Of a stretch of DNA of 64,000 nt, positions 25,672 to 34,514 are shown in pieces. The first letter of the stretch is position 1. The number at the start of each line of letters is the position of its first letter. Source of the DNA: an uncultured Roseobacter sp. (GTDB taxonomy: Bacteria > Pseudomonadota > Alphaproteobacteria > Rhodobacterales > Rhodobacteraceae); NCBI RefSeq assembly GCF_947496515.1, contig NZ_CANMDB010000001.1, positions 434,001 through 498,000 of the forward strand, given 5' to 3'. Under the pieces are notes generated by a model. The model worked only from the letters and a program-made list of their open reading frames with translations. It searched no databases and had not been told where the DNA came from. The translations under genes were made by a program, and so were the position numbers.

Positions 25672-26729
25672 TACACCGATACCTTTCTGATCCATTGGTC
25701 CACGCCCACGGCCGCGATGATCAGCAAGCCGATCAGCAGGTAGGTCCACTGTGCATCTGCACCGAGAAGCCGGAGGCCAAGGGTAAAGACGCCCACGATC
25801 AGCGCGCCAAAGAGCGTCCCCATGATCGAGCCGCGCCCGCCGAACAGAGAGATCCCGCCGATCACCACCGCCGTAATGCTCTCGATATTGGCCAGTTGGC
25901 CGGAGGTGGGCGAGACAGAGCCAATGCGCCCGATCAGAGCCCAGCCCGCGAAGGCGCAGATCAGACCCGCCAGCATATAGACGGAGATAAGCGTGGCCTT
26001 GACGTTGACGCCCGACAGCTCCGCCGCTTCGGGATCATCACCTACGGCATAGACGTGTCGCCCCCAGGCCGTGTGTTTGAGCGCATAGGCCAGAACGAAG
26101 ATCAGCACCAACATGAAGACAACCCCGTAGGTCAACCGCGCCCCGCCAAGCTGGATCGTCGTTCCGAAGAACTGCAACAGCGGCGCCTGCGCCTCGATCT
26201 CCTGACTTCGGATCGTCTCGTTAGCGGAGTAGAGGAAATTGGTGGCCAGCACGATCTGCCACATGCCCAGTGTCACGATGAACGGTGGCAGTTTGACCTT
26301 TGCAACCAGCCAGCCGTTGATAAAGCCAATGAGCGCCCCGCACATCAGACCACAGGCCACCGAGACCTCAACCGGGATGCCGTAGCGAAAGGTGAACTGC
26401 CCCATCACTACCGATGACATCACCATGATCGCACCCACGCTGAGGTCGATCCCGGCGGTCAGAATGATCAGGCTCTGCGCCGCGGCGACAATCCCCACGA
26501 TCTGGACTTGCTGCAGGATGAGGGTCAGCGCAAAGGGTGAGAAGAACTTGCTGCCAAGCAGGATCCCGAAGATCACGACGGAGGCGATCAGCACGATGAG
26601 CGGTACCAGCGATGGATTGAGATGCAGCAGATGCTGAGCGGTCCCGACAAACCCGCGGTTTGAATGCTCAAAGGCGGCGACGGTTTCTGATCTTGATTGG
26701 TCGCCGGACGGCTCCGATGCCTCGGACAT
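25671..26729 (-). CDS. frcC: Fructose-type sugar ABC transporter permease FrcC
   Basis: Inner-membrane permease (RbsC/XylH superfamily) of the Frc importer. The ATG at 26729 follows a strong GGGAGGGAACC site and gives 352 residues (MSEASEPSGDQ...). About ten hydrophobic helices are visible after a soluble N-terminal 40 residues, and the family motif LTAGIDLSVGAIMVMSS lies near 95. It starts 130 bp after frcB, with a stem-loop in between, and overlaps frcA. Confidence 0.92.
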   Translation of the reverse strand: MSEASEPSGDQSRSETVAAFEHSNRGFVGTAQHLLHLNPSLVPLIVLIASVVIFGILLGSKFFSPFALTLILQQVQIVGIVAAAQSLIILTAGIDLSVGAIMVMSSVVMGQFTFRYGIPVEVSVACGLMCGALIGFINGWLVAKVKLPPFIVTLGMWQIVLATNFLYSANETIRSQEIEAQAPLLQFFGTTIQLGGARLTYGVVFMLVLIFVLAYALKHTAWGRHVYAVGDDPEAAELSGVNVKATLISVYMLAGLICAFAGWALIGRIGSVSPTSGQLANIESITAVVIGGISLFGGRGSIMGTLFGALIVGVFTLGLRLLGADAQWTYLLIGLLIIAAVGVDQWIRKVSV

Positions 26730-26788
26730 GGTGGTTCCCTCCCCCAGTGCAGGCGCCCGGGCACCTGCCACGTTTCATAAATGGGCCA

Positions 26789-26809
26789 TGGCGGGTCCAG
26801 AACCCGCCA
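26789..26809 (-). terminator. Stem-loop between frcB and frcC
   Basis: TGGCGGGT (26789-26796) pairs perfectly with ACCCGCCA (26802-26809) around a 5-nt loop, in the 130-bp gap after the binding-protein gene. A second possible pairing is TCAGGG (26814-26819) with CCCTGA (26838-26843). No T-run follows. It probably raises frcB transcript over the membrane genes by RNA protection or partial termination. Confidence 0.5.
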
Positions 26810-26859
26810 GGCATCAGGGCAGCACGTCTCCGCACCACCCTGACGTCAGATTGCGGGGA

Positions 26860-27888
26860 TCAGCCCCAGCAAAGATCCTTGCCCTCGCTGACAGAGATCG
26901 ATTCAACCCCGTCCGCGGGGGCATCCGTCACCAGCGCGACACCGGTGTCGAAAAACTCCTTGCCGGGTGTTGGCTCTGGTTTTGTGCCATCCTCTGCCCA
27001 GGCCTTGATTGCCTCGACACCCAGAGCGGCCATCTGCAGCGGGTATTGCTGCGACGTTGCCCCGATCACACCGTCGGCCACGTTCTGCACGCCGGGGCAG
27101 CCACCGTCCACGGAGACGATCAACACCTCGTTCTCGCGCCCGATGGCCTTGAGCGCCTCATAGGCGCCAGCGGCGGCGGGCTCGTTAATGGTGTGCACCA
27201 CGTTGATACCCGGATCACGGGCAAGCAGGTTTTCCATCGCCCGGCGGCCGCCTTCTTCGTTGCCGTCGGTGACGTCGCTGCCCACGAGCCGCGGATCGTC
27301 CTCATCACCGATCACATTCGGATCCGCCAGCTCAATCCCGAACCCGTCGAGAAAGCCCTGATTGCGCAGTACGTCCACCGTCGGCTGGCTCACGTTCAGA
27401 TCCAGCGTGGCGATCTTGGCTGTTTCGGCATCATCACCCATCTGCGCGCGCGCCCACTGGCCGATCAGCACACCGGCCTTGTAGTTATCCGTGGCAAAGG
27501 TCGCGTCAGCCGCGTCAATCGGGCTTAGCGGCGTGTCCAGCGCGATCACCAGCAACCCGGCGTTCCGCGCCTGTTCGACCGCTGACACGATGGACGACGT
27601 ATCGGAAGCCGCGATCAGGATGCCCTTGGCGCCGTCCAGAATGCAGGTCTCAATCGCCTGAACCTGTGTCTCATGGTCGCCGTCCACCTTGCCGGCAAAG
27701 GACTTCAAGGTCATGCCCAGCTCTTCGGCCTTGGCCTCTGCGCCCTCTTTCATCTTGACGAAGAACGGGTTCGTGTCGGTCTTGGTGATGAGGCACGCGC
27801 TGGTGCTGTGCCCGTCCGCGAGCGCGACGGTACTGACAGCGCCCATTGCGCTGAGGCCCAGGATGGTGCTGGCAAGAAGTCTCTTCAT
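26860..27888 (-). CDS. frcB: Fructose-type sugar ABC transporter binding protein FrcB
   Basis: Periplasmic binding protein of the Frc sugar importer. The 342 residues begin with a signal peptide of about 24 residues ([11 protein letters not shown]...VALA). The mature protein is a type I periplasmic-binding fold: [18 protein letters not shown] near 38, [19 protein letters not shown] near 82 and [14 protein letters not shown] in the C-terminal lobe. The end CWG is typical of Frc-type binding proteins. It is divergent from a ROK regulator, the same arrangement as frcR-frcBCAK in Sinorhizobium. Confidence 0.9.
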   Translation of the reverse strand: MKRLLASTILGLSAMGAVSTVALADGHSTSACLITKTDTNPFFVKMKEGAEAKAEELGMTLKSFAGKVDGDHETQVQAIETCILDGAKGILIAASDTSSIVSAVEQARNAGLLVIALDTPLSPIDAADATFATDNYKAGVLIGQWARAQMGDDAETAKIATLDLNVSQPTVDVLRNQGFLDGFGIELADPNVIGDEDDPRLVGSDVTDGNEEGGRRAMENLLARDPGINVVHTINEPAAAGAYEALKAIGRENEVLIVSVDGGCPGVQNVADGVIGATSQQYPLQMAALGVEAIKAWAEDGTKPEPTPGKEFFDTGVALVTDAPADGVESISVSEGKDLCWG

Positions 27889-28004
27889 GTTTTTCCTCCC
27901 AAGGAAAGTCTTTTGGTCATTATTTTCAGGACGCGTGTCGCGTTCTGACCCGCGGTCTAGCGCCGCCGGTCATGGCGAACACACAATATTTACTCCCGGG
28001 TGTC

Positions 28005-28029
28005 AATAAATAAGTAAACTTGATTTATT
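28005..28029. promoter_or_regulatory. Candidate FrcR operator
   Basis: A 25-bp AT-rich inverted repeat: AATAAAT (28005-28011) with ATTTATT (28023-28029) flanking a core AAGTAAACTTG. It lies 26 bp before the ROK start (28055) and 117 bp before frcB (27888). Its base composition contrasts sharply with the surroundings, as for the xyl operator at 1977. Binding is inferred. Confidence 0.5.
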
Positions 28030-28054
28030 AATTACGGCAGGACAGACTGCGCGC

Positions 28055-29278
28055 GTGGACAAAAGCATAGATCGCCAAATGGACGGACAAGAGCTTGCGG
28101 GGCTGAGCAGCGGTGTTAACCAGCGCGGCGTGCGCAATTATAACGAACGTCTGCTGCTGTCGATGTTCATGCGGCACGGGCCGATGCCGGGAAGTGATCT
28201 GGCGCGCAAGGCCGGGCTATCCCCCCAGACCGTGTCGGTGATCTTGCGCAAACTGGAACGTGACGGGCTGCTGGTGCGCGGCGCGCCACAGCGCGGACGG
28301 GTCGGCAAGCCGTCGGTGCCGATGGATCTGGCACCCGAGGGCGTGTTCTCCTTCGGCCTCAAGATCGGGCGGCGCAGTGCGGAGCTTTTGCTGCTGTCGT
28401 TGAGCGGCACTGTGATCGGGCAGTTACATCTGTCCTACCGCGCGCCTGATCCGGCGGAGGTGTTCGGCTTTCTCGCCGATGGCATGTCGCAGCTGTTGAA
28501 CGCGCTTAGCCCGGCGCAACAGGCGCGCCTGTGCGGGATCGGGCTGGCCAGCCCCTTTGAGCTGTGGAAGTGGCGGACCCAATCGGGTCCGGCGACGGAT
28601 GATTTCAGCCAGTGGCAGAATGTGGATTTCGCGGCCGAGATCGCGCGTTTCAGCCCGCTGCCGCTTTTCATGTGCAACGATGCCACCGCCGCCTGCCGGG
28701 CCGAGCATCTTTACGGACTGGGCAAGAAATTCCGCGATCACGCCTATTTCTACATCGGGTCCTTCATCGGGGGCGGCGTCGTGTTGAACCATACCGTTTT
28801 CGAAGGCAATCAGGGCAACGCGGGCGCTCTGGGCTCGCTGCGCACCACGGGGCCGCTGGGCGAAAGCCAGCAGCTGATTGATGTGGCCTCGCTGCATCTG
28901 CTGGAAGCGCGATTGATAGAGGTTGGGCTCGACCCCAAGCAGCTGTGGCATCTGCCGCAGGACTGGACCGCGATCAGCCGCTATGTGGATCCGTGGATCG
29001 GCGAGACCGCGCAGGAACTTGCCAAGGCGTCGCTCTCGATCTGCTCCGTTGTGGACTTCGAAGCGATCCTGATCGACGGTGCCTTCCCGGACCCGGTCCG
29101 CGCCGAACTGGTCGACCGCGTGCGCCGCTATCTGGCGACACAGGACACCCGTGGGCTGCTGCCGCCAAAGATCGAGGCAGGTGCCATCGGCTTTCACGCC
29201 CGAGCCATCGGCGCGGCAAGCGGGCCGATCTTTGCGCAGTTTTTCCTGAACATGAACGCTGGTCTCGCTGCGGTCTGA
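28055..29278 (+). CDS. frcR: ROK family transcriptional regulator (FrcR-like)
   Basis: Probable repressor of frcBCAK. The 407 residues start at a GTG (28055), with an in-frame ATG eight codons later as an alternative. The winged HTH lies at about 27-70 (DLARKAGLSPQTVSVILRKL), followed by a ROK domain with GIGLASPFE, CNDATAACRAEH and YIGSFIGGGVV. The zinc-binding cysteine cluster usual in ROK proteins is absent: where H-x9-11-C-x-C-x4-C is expected the sequence reads GNAGALGSLRTTGPLGESQQ. The C-terminus is 4 bp from a convergent dehydrogenase gene. The effector is unknown. Confidence 0.85.
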   Translation: MDKSIDRQMDGQELAGLSSGVNQRGVRNYNERLLLSMFMRHGPMPGSDLARKAGLSPQTVSVILRKLERDGLLVRGAPQRGRVGKPSVPMDLAPEGVFSFGLKIGRRSAELLLLSLSGTVIGQLHLSYRAPDPAEVFGFLADGMSQLLNALSPAQQARLCGIGLASPFELWKWRTQSGPATDDFSQWQNVDFAAEIARFSPLPLFMCNDATAACRAEHLYGLGKKFRDHAYFYIGSFIGGGVVLNHTVFEGNQGNAGALGSLRTTGPLGESQQLIDVASLHLLEARLIEVGLDPKQLWHLPQDWTAISRYVDPWIGETAQELAKASLSICSVVDFEAILIDGAFPDPVRAELVDRVRRYLATQDTRGLLPPKIEAGAIGFHARAIGAASGPIFAQFFLNMNAGLAAV

Positions 29279-29282
29279 GCGG

Positions 29283-30434
29283 TCAAAGCGCCGCTTGCAG
29301 CACCTCGACCAGCGTCGCTGTGGATAACGCGCAGGGGTTGCCTTTCATGGAAGACGAAGTGGCGGCTTCTTCCGCGATGCTCTCAAGGCACACATCAGAA
29401 GCCACCCAATCCGACAACCCCGGCACCTGCCATCCGTCGAGCAAGGCTGACCAGTCGTGAAACAGGCGGTTCGGATCATGCTCCATCCCTTCTGCCATCC
29501 AGCGCGCCACCGCATCAAAGCGGCTGACCTCCATGCCCAAGTGCGACAGTGCGGCACGATTGGCCACCATGACCGGCCCCAGCAGCCGGCCGCAAATGAG
29601 CCCGTGCGGTGCCCCGAGCCGACCGCCGAGCACCCCCGCCAACCCGTGCACCGCGCCAAGTCCCGCATTGGCAAGCGTCAGCCCGCCAGAAAGGCTGACA
29701 AAAGCCATGGCGTCCCGCGCCGCGCGGTCTTCCTGGGCCGCCAGCCGGGCAAGGGCGGCGGCCCCTTGCGGGATCGCCGCCGTGCAAAGCGCATCCGTCA
29801 ACGGATTGGCCCGTCGGCTGAGATAGGGTTCGATCACCTGCGTCAGCGCGTCGAGGCCCGATGCCAGCGTCTGCGCTCGCGGCGCATGGTCGGTGAGCGC
29901 GGGATCAATCAGCGCCAGATCCGGCAGCATCCGGTCATCGCGCAGGCTGACCTTACGGCCCGCATCGGGCACGGTGATAACGGCGTTCTTGGTGACCTCC
30001 GCCCCGGTGCCGGCGGTCGTGGGTACGGCGATGAAAGGCAACGGTGCGGCTGTCAGGGGTTTTGCATGGCCGACGCCTTCGAGATGGTCGAGCACGCTGC
30101 CCTCACCCGGCAGCAGCGCTGCGAGCGCCTTGCCCAGATCAATCACCGCTCCCCCGCCCACGGCGATCACGACATCACAGGCCGCGGCGCGTCCCGTGGC
30201 CAGCGCGGTCTCCAGCGCGGGCAAATCGGGTTCGCCGCTGCTGAAGATGGGAACGACGTCCGCCCCCTGCGCCACGAGGCGCTCGGTCACGTGATCCACC
30301 CAGACGACCGACCGGCCCCGGACCAGCAAGACGCGGTGTCCGAACTGCAGCGCACGCGGGATCGCCTGCTCTGCGACCCCGCGGCCAAAGACGATCCGGC
30401 CCGCGGTCAGAAAGCTGAAATCTGTCAGGCTCAA
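29283..30434 (-). CDS. Iron-containing alcohol dehydrogenase
   Basis: NAD(P)-dependent group III (iron-type) alcohol dehydrogenase. The 383 residues have the dinucleotide-binding [15 protein letters not shown] (about 93-107), the conserved [16 protein letters not shown] (about 138-153) and a metal-site region [21 protein letters not shown] with its histidines. Its ATG overlaps the glpK stop (ATGA), so it is translated as the last gene of the glycerol operon. A role in oxidising glycerol, glyceraldehyde or a related polyol is inferred only from this position. Lactaldehyde or butanol dehydrogenases and maleylacetate reductases share the fold. Confidence 0.82.
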   Translation of the reverse strand: MSLTDFSFLTAGRIVFGRGVAEQAIPRALQFGHRVLLVRGRSVVWVDHVTERLVAQGADVVPIFSSGEPDLPALETALATGRAAACDVVIAVGGGAVIDLGKALAALLPGEGSVLDHLEGVGHAKPLTAAPLPFIAVPTTAGTGAEVTKNAVITVPDAGRKVSLRDDRMLPDLALIDPALTDHAPRAQTLASGLDALTQVIEPYLSRRANPLTDALCTAAIPQGAAALARLAAQEDRAARDAMAFVSLSGGLTLANAGLGAVHGLAGVLGGRLGAPHGLICGRLLGPVMVANRAALSHLGMEVSRFDAVARWMAEGMEHDPNRLFHDWSALLDGWQVPGLSDWVASDVCLESIAEEAATSSSMKGNPCALSTATLVEVLQAAL

Positions 30435-31918
30435 AACGTCATGGTGGCTTCAACCGCGCGTTTCCAGGCGGCGTACTTCCGGGCGCGGCTGTCCTCTTCC
30501 AACTGCGGCGTGAACTGCTGTTCCAGCGCCCAGCTATTGGCAAAGCCCGCCTGATCCGGATAGATCCCGGCCCGCTGCCCGGCGAGCCACGCCGCGCCGA
30601 GCGCTGTTGTCTCCAGCACCCTGGGCCGGTCCACCGGCGCGCCGATGATGTCGGAGAGAAACTGCATCGCCCAGTCGGAGGCCGACATGCCACCGTCCAC
30701 GCGCAGGGTCGCACCTGCCTCGTCGCTGGGCCAGTCCGCCTGCATCGCTTCCAACAGATCGCGGGTCTGGTACCCCACACTTTCCAGCGCCGCCTTTGCG
30801 TATTCCTCCGGCCCCGAGTTGCGTGTCAGACCAAAGACAGCCCCCCGGCATTCCGCATTCCAGTAAGGTGCGCCCAGACCCACGAAGGCGGGGACCAGCA
30901 CCACGTTCTGATTGGGGTCGGCTTGTTCCGCCAGGGGCTGAGTCTCGGCAGCCTCGCGGATGATCTTGAGCCCGTCGCGCAGCCACTGCACCACGGCGCC
31001 CGCCACGAAGATAGATCCCTCAAGGGCGTATGTCGGCGTGCCATCGAACTGATAGGCGATGGTCGTCAGCAGCTTGTTCTGCGAGGTCACCGCCGTGTCG
31101 CCCGTGTTCAACAGCGCAAAGCAGCCCGTACCGTAGGTCGATTTCAGCATGCCGGGCTCAAAACAGGCCTGACCGATGGTGGCCGCCTGCTGATCGCCCG
31201 CGACGCCGAGGATGGGGATCTCACGACCAAACAGATCGGGCCGGGTCATGCCGAAATCTGCCGCGCAATCGCGCACCTCTGGCAGCATCTCCAGCGGGAT
31301 GCCAAAGAGGTCGCAAATGGTGGTGCTCCAGCGTCCCTTGTGGATGTCATAGAGCGATGTGCGCGCGGCATTGGTGGCGTCCGTGACATGGGCCGCCCCA
31401 CCCGTCAGCTTCCAGATCAGAAAGCTGTCGACCGTCCCAAAAAGCAGCTCACCCTGCGCGGCCCGGTCTCGCGCGCCCTTTACGTGGTCAAGGATCCATT
31501 TCAACTTGGTGCCGGAGAAATACGGATCGGCCAGCAGGCCGGTCTTTTCGGTAATCATCCGGTCGTGCCCGGCGGCGCGCAACTGGCGGCAATAGTCCGC
31601 CGTGCGCCGGTCCTGCCAGACAATCGCATTGTGGATCGGCCTGCCCGTATCCTTGTCCCAGACCACGACAGTTTCGCGTTGGTTGGTGATGCCGATGGCG
31701 GCGATATCATCCGGCCCAAGACCGGCTTTTTCAATCGCAGCCCGGCAGGTCCCTGCGGTGGTGGACCACAGATCACCCGGGTCATGCTCGACCCAGCCAC
31801 TGTCGGGGAAGTGCTGCGGGAATTCCTCTTGCGCGCTGGTGACAATCCGCATTTCCGCGTCAAAGACGATCGCACGTGAGGATGTCGTCCCCTGATCAAT
31901 GGCGAGAATATGTGTCAT
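30431..31918 (-). CDS. glpK: Glycerol kinase
   Basis: Phosphorylates glycerol imported by GlpSTPQUV to glycerol 3-phosphate for GlpD. The ATG at 31918 gives 495 residues ([16 protein letters not shown]). The phosphate-binding loop DQGTTSSR is at 8-15, [13 protein letters not shown] near 77 and [16 protein letters not shown] near 400. An apparent N-terminal extension to 32035 is translation of a palindromic repeat and is rejected. The gene is 147 bp after glpV with a repeat and a stem-loop in between. Confidence 0.97.
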   Translation of the reverse strand: MTHILAIDQGTTSSRAIVFDAEMRIVTSAQEEFPQHFPDSGWVEHDPGDLWSTTAGTCRAAIEKAGLGPDDIAAIGITNQRETVVVWDKDTGRPIHNAIVWQDRRTADYCRQLRAAGHDRMITEKTGLLADPYFSGTKLKWILDHVKGARDRAAQGELLFGTVDSFLIWKLTGGAAHVTDATNAARTSLYDIHKGRWSTTICDLFGIPLEMLPEVRDCAADFGMTRPDLFGREIPILGVAGDQQAATIGQACFEPGMLKSTYGTGCFALLNTGDTAVTSQNKLLTTIAYQFDGTPTYALEGSIFVAGAVVQWLRDGLKIIREAAETQPLAEQADPNQNVVLVPAFVGLGAPYWNAECRGAVFGLTRNSGPEEYAKAALESVGYQTRDLLEAMQADWPSDEAGATLRVDGGMSASDWAMQFLSDIIGAPVDRPRVLETTALGAAWLAGQRAGIYPDQAGFANSWALEQQFTPQLEEDSRARKYAAWKRAVEATMTF

Positions 31919-31941
31919 GCGGCGAGCCTCTGATCTGCGCT

Positions 31942-32003
31942 GTCCTCGGGCCTGACCCGAGGACCTGTTGGCATAAGATCCTCGGGTCAAGCCCGAGGAT
32001 GAC
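31942..32003. repeat. Double palindromic repeat between glpV and glpK
   Basis: Two head-to-head copies of a roughly 27-nt dyad unit separated by 12 nt. The unit consists of GATCCTCGGG, a 5-nt spacer such as TCAAG, and CCCGAGGATGAC. The copy at 31977-32003 is the exact reverse complement of the copy at 34170-34196. The copy at 31942-31964 is slightly shorter. The linker (CTGTTGGCATAA) resembles that of the copy at 34515-34580. Such dyads are known as dispersed extragenic elements in alphaproteobacteria. Confidence 0.85.
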
Positions 32004-32019
32004 GATGGCAAATGAGCAC

Positions 32020-32052
32020 GGCCGGGGCGCAGCATCTCTGCACGCCCCGGCC
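32020..32052 (-). terminator. Strong hairpin directly downstream of glpV
   Basis: GGCCGGGGCG (32020-32029) pairs perfectly with CGCCCCGGCC (32043-32052) around a 13-nt loop, 13 bp after the glpV stop. There is no T-run, so partial termination or 3' end protection is likely, leaving glpK expressed at a lower level or from the same message. Confidence 0.55.
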
Positions 32053-32065
32053 AAGGATCACTGGC

Positions 32066-33787
32066 TTACTGCCAGGATTTGATCAGCTCGTCGTAGCTGA
32101 CGGTCTGAGGTTCTTCGTCCTCATTTTCCAGCTTGGCGAAGGGCGCGCCTTCGCGATCAAACCAGACCTGGGGGTCTTCTTCCTCGTTCATGACCGGACC
32201 AAGATCACCTTGGACACCCGCACGCTCCAGACGCTCCAGCACCCGCTCCTGATCGGCGCAAAGCGCATCCAGCGCTTCCTGAGGTGTCTTGGAGCCGGAC
32301 ATGGCATCGCCGATGTTCTGCCACCACAGCTGCGCCAGCTTGGGGTAATCGGGCACGTTGGTTCCGGTTGGTGACCATGCGACGCGCGCGGGCGAGCGGT
32401 AGAACTCGACCAGACCGCCCAGCTTGTCCGCACGCTCGGTGAAGTGATCAGCGTCGATGGTGGACTCGCGAATGAAGGTCAGCCCTACGTCGGACTTCTT
32501 CAGATCCACCGTCTTGGAGACCACGAACTGCGCGTAGAGCCATGCGGCCTTGGCGCGATCCACCGGCGTGCTCTCCATCAGCGTCCAGCTGCCTGCATCC
32601 TGGTAGCCGATCTTCTGACCTTCTTTCCAGTAGACGCCGTGCGGGCTGGGGGCCATGCGCCACTTGGGCGTGCCGTCCTCGTTCATCACCGGCAGGCCGG
32701 GCTCAACCGTGGCGGCAGTGAAGGCAGTGTACCAGAACATCTGCTGCGCGACGTTCCCCTGCGCCGGGATCGGACCCGCCTCGGAGAAGGTCATACCGGC
32801 CGCGGCAGGTGGCGAGTACTTCTGCAGCCATTCAATGGCCTTTGTCACCGCATAGACCGCCGCAGGCGCGTTGGTCGCACCGCCGCGTGCCACACAGGAC
32901 CCGGTCGGCTGCGAGTTCTCGTTCACCCGGATGCCCCATTCGTCGACGGGCAGACCGTTCGGCTCACCCACGTCGCCCATGCCTGCCATGGACATCCACG
33001 CATCGGTGTAGCGCCAACCCAAGGATGGATCTTTCTTGCCGTAGTCCATGTTGCCAAAGACCTCGCCGTCCACACCCATGTGGCTCAGATCCCGGCCCGT
33101 GAAGAACTCTGCGATGTCCTCATAGGCAGACCAGTTGACCGGCACACCGAGCTCATAGCCAAAGGCTTCCTGGAAATCGGCCTTGTTCTTGTCGTCATTG
33201 AACCAGTCGTAGCGGAACCAGTAGAGGTTCGCGAACTGCTGGGTTGGCATCTGGTACACTTTGCCATCAGGGCCGGTGGTAAAGCTGAGGCCGATGAAGT
33301 CTTCCATATCAAGCGTCGGCAGGGTCACATCCGCGCCCTCACCCGCCATCCAGTCAGTCAGGTTGCGCACCTGCTGGTAGCGCCAGTGGGTGCCGATCAG
33401 ATCGCTGTCATTGACGTAGGCATCATAGATGTTCTCGCCGGACTGCATCTGTGTTTGCAGCTTCTCGACGACGTCGCCTTCGCCGATCAGATCGTGCGTT
33501 ACCTGAATACCGGTTATGGCAGTGAAGGCCGGGGCCAGCACCTGGCTTTCATATTCATGGGTGGTGATCGTCTCGGAGACGACCTTGATCTCCATCCCCT
33601 GGAAAGGCTGAGCGGCATCGACGAAGAACTGCATCTCCGCCTCCTGAGCGGCGCGGTCCAGCACGGAGAGGCCAGCGATCTCATTGTCGAGAAACGCCAT
33701 CGCCGCATCCATGTCGGCCCAGGCCGGCAACGCCAAAGACGCGACCATCGCGCCCACGGCTGTGGTTGATTTCAATCTAAAGTTCAT
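32066..33787 (-). CDS. glpV: Glycerol ABC transporter substrate-binding protein GlpV
   Basis: Periplasmic binding protein for glycerol in the GlpSTPQUV importer known from Rhizobium leguminosarum. The 573 residues, long for a binding protein, start with a signal peptide of about 24 residues (ending LPAWA). A family-specific N-terminal helix region (AAMAFLDNEIAGLSVLDRAAQ) precedes a type II periplasmic-binding fold with TTHEYESQVLAPAF and GEGDVVEKLQTQMQSG. It lies 80 bp after glpU. The substrate call follows from the complete glp context. Confidence 0.9.
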   Translation of the reverse strand: MNFRLKSTTAVGAMVASLALPAWADMDAAMAFLDNEIAGLSVLDRAAQEAEMQFFVDAAQPFQGMEIKVVSETITTHEYESQVLAPAFTAITGIQVTHDLIGEGDVVEKLQTQMQSGENIYDAYVNDSDLIGTHWRYQQVRNLTDWMAGEGADVTLPTLDMEDFIGLSFTTGPDGKVYQMPTQQFANLYWFRYDWFNDDKNKADFQEAFGYELGVPVNWSAYEDIAEFFTGRDLSHMGVDGEVFGNMDYGKKDPSLGWRYTDAWMSMAGMGDVGEPNGLPVDEWGIRVNENSQPTGSCVARGGATNAPAAVYAVTKAIEWLQKYSPPAAAGMTFSEAGPIPAQGNVAQQMFWYTAFTAATVEPGLPVMNEDGTPKWRMAPSPHGVYWKEGQKIGYQDAGSWTLMESTPVDRAKAAWLYAQFVVSKTVDLKKSDVGLTFIRESTIDADHFTERADKLGGLVEFYRSPARVAWSPTGTNVPDYPKLAQLWWQNIGDAMSGSKTPQEALDALCADQERVLERLERAGVQGDLGPVMNEEEDPQVWFDREGAPFAKLENEDEEPQTVSYDELIKSWQ

Positions 33788-33867
33788 GTGAGTCCTCCCG
33801 AGACATTATTGAACTGTTTTTAGGGTGAGCCACCCGATGCGTGCCCGGATGCCTCATTCTCCTTGTG

Positions 33868-34140
33868 CTACACCCAGCGGAACACCGCGGCAGCATAGAC
33901 AAGACACGCCAGCATCGCATAGGGCTGCGGCGCGATCTCCAGACCCAGCCAGATCAGATTGATAAAGGCTGAGCCGAGCAGAGTGATGAAAAGCCGATCC
34001 CCCCGCGTTGTTTCAATCCTCAGAATACCCACGCGGGGCGTCTCCGGGTATCTGATGGCGAGAATTGTGAAGATGATCAGCAGGCTTGCGATCACCATGA
34101 AGAAAATCGCTGTCGGCCATGTCCATGCCATCCAAGCCAT
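33868..34140 (-). CDS. glpU: Small membrane protein GlpU (DUF2160)
   Basis: A 90-residue integral membrane protein of the glycerol ABC transporter operon; its exact role is unknown. Three hydrophobic segments are visible at about 8-30 (TAIFFMVIASLLIIFTILAI), 49-68 and 73-88. The middle loop has the DUF2160 motif RIETTRGDRLFITLLGSAF. A GGAGG site precedes the ATG at 34140. A palindrome starts 30 bp upstream, but the ribosome-binding site is intact. It normally lies directly next to glpQ; here a GIY-YIG cassette intervenes. Confidence 0.85.
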   Translation of the reverse strand: MAWMAWTWPTAIFFMVIASLLIIFTILAIRYPETPRVGILRIETTRGDRLFITLLGSAFINLIWLGLEIAPQPYAMLACLVYAAAVFRWV

Positions 34141-34169
34141 TAATCAGGTCCTCCAATCAAAAAGCGGCT

Positions 34170-34196
34170 GTCATCCTCGGGCTTGACCCGAGGATC
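34170..34196. repeat. Palindromic repeat, left boundary of GIY-YIG cassette
   Basis: A single 27-nt dyad unit: GTCATCCTCGGG, spacer CTTGA, then CCCGAGGATC. It matches the right boundary unit at 34554-34580 in inverted orientation at 26 of 27 positions and the unit at 31977-32003 at 27 of 27. It ends 8 bp before the GIY-YIG stop codon. Confidence 0.85.
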
Positions 34197-34204
34197 TCTC
34201 ACTG

Positions 34205-34501
34205 TCAGGCCGCCGCAATATCCGACCAAAGGTCTCGCCAACCGGGGTTGGTCTTTTGGATAAGGGCCACCTTCCACGATCGCCGCCACCGCTTCAGCGA
34301 TTTTTCCCTCTGGATCGCGACCGACATGTCGGAGTGCAGTTCGAACCAAACCAACCGTTCCAGATTGTACCTGTCCGTGAAACCCGTGGCGGCGTGCGTG
34401 CGATGTTGCCAGATGCGGTGCTGCAGATTGCTGGTGACGCCGATATACAGGGTCCCGCCGGGGCGATTGGTCACCATGTAGACAGCTATCTCTCTCGGCA
34501 T
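34205..34501 (-). CDS. Small GIY-YIG nuclease domain protein
   Basis: A 98-residue stand-alone GIY-YIG domain of the COG2827 type. VYM (7-9) stands for GIY and YIG (19-21) for YIG. The helix after it reads VTSNLQHRIWQHR with the expected arginine, and the catalytic glutamate lies in REKSLKRWRR (about 65-74). The C-terminal NPGWRDLW is typical of this family. It has no extra DNA-binding domain. The ATG lies 13 bp downstream of a 66-bp palindrome, and it is transcribed with the glp operon. The role is unknown; DNA cleavage at or near its own repeats is a hypothesis. Confidence 0.88.
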   Translation of the reverse strand: MPREIAVYMVTNRPGGTLYIGVTSNLQHRIWQHRTHAATGFTDRYNLERLVWFELHSDMSVAIQREKSLKRWRRSWKVALIQKTNPGWRDLWSDIAAA

Positions 34502-34514
34502 CCGCGTGCCTCAC

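Noticed and set aside
31919-32035. N-terminal extension of glycerol kinase with a serine/arginine-rich peptide
   Set aside because: It is translation through the palindromic repeat; the family start is the ATG at 31918.
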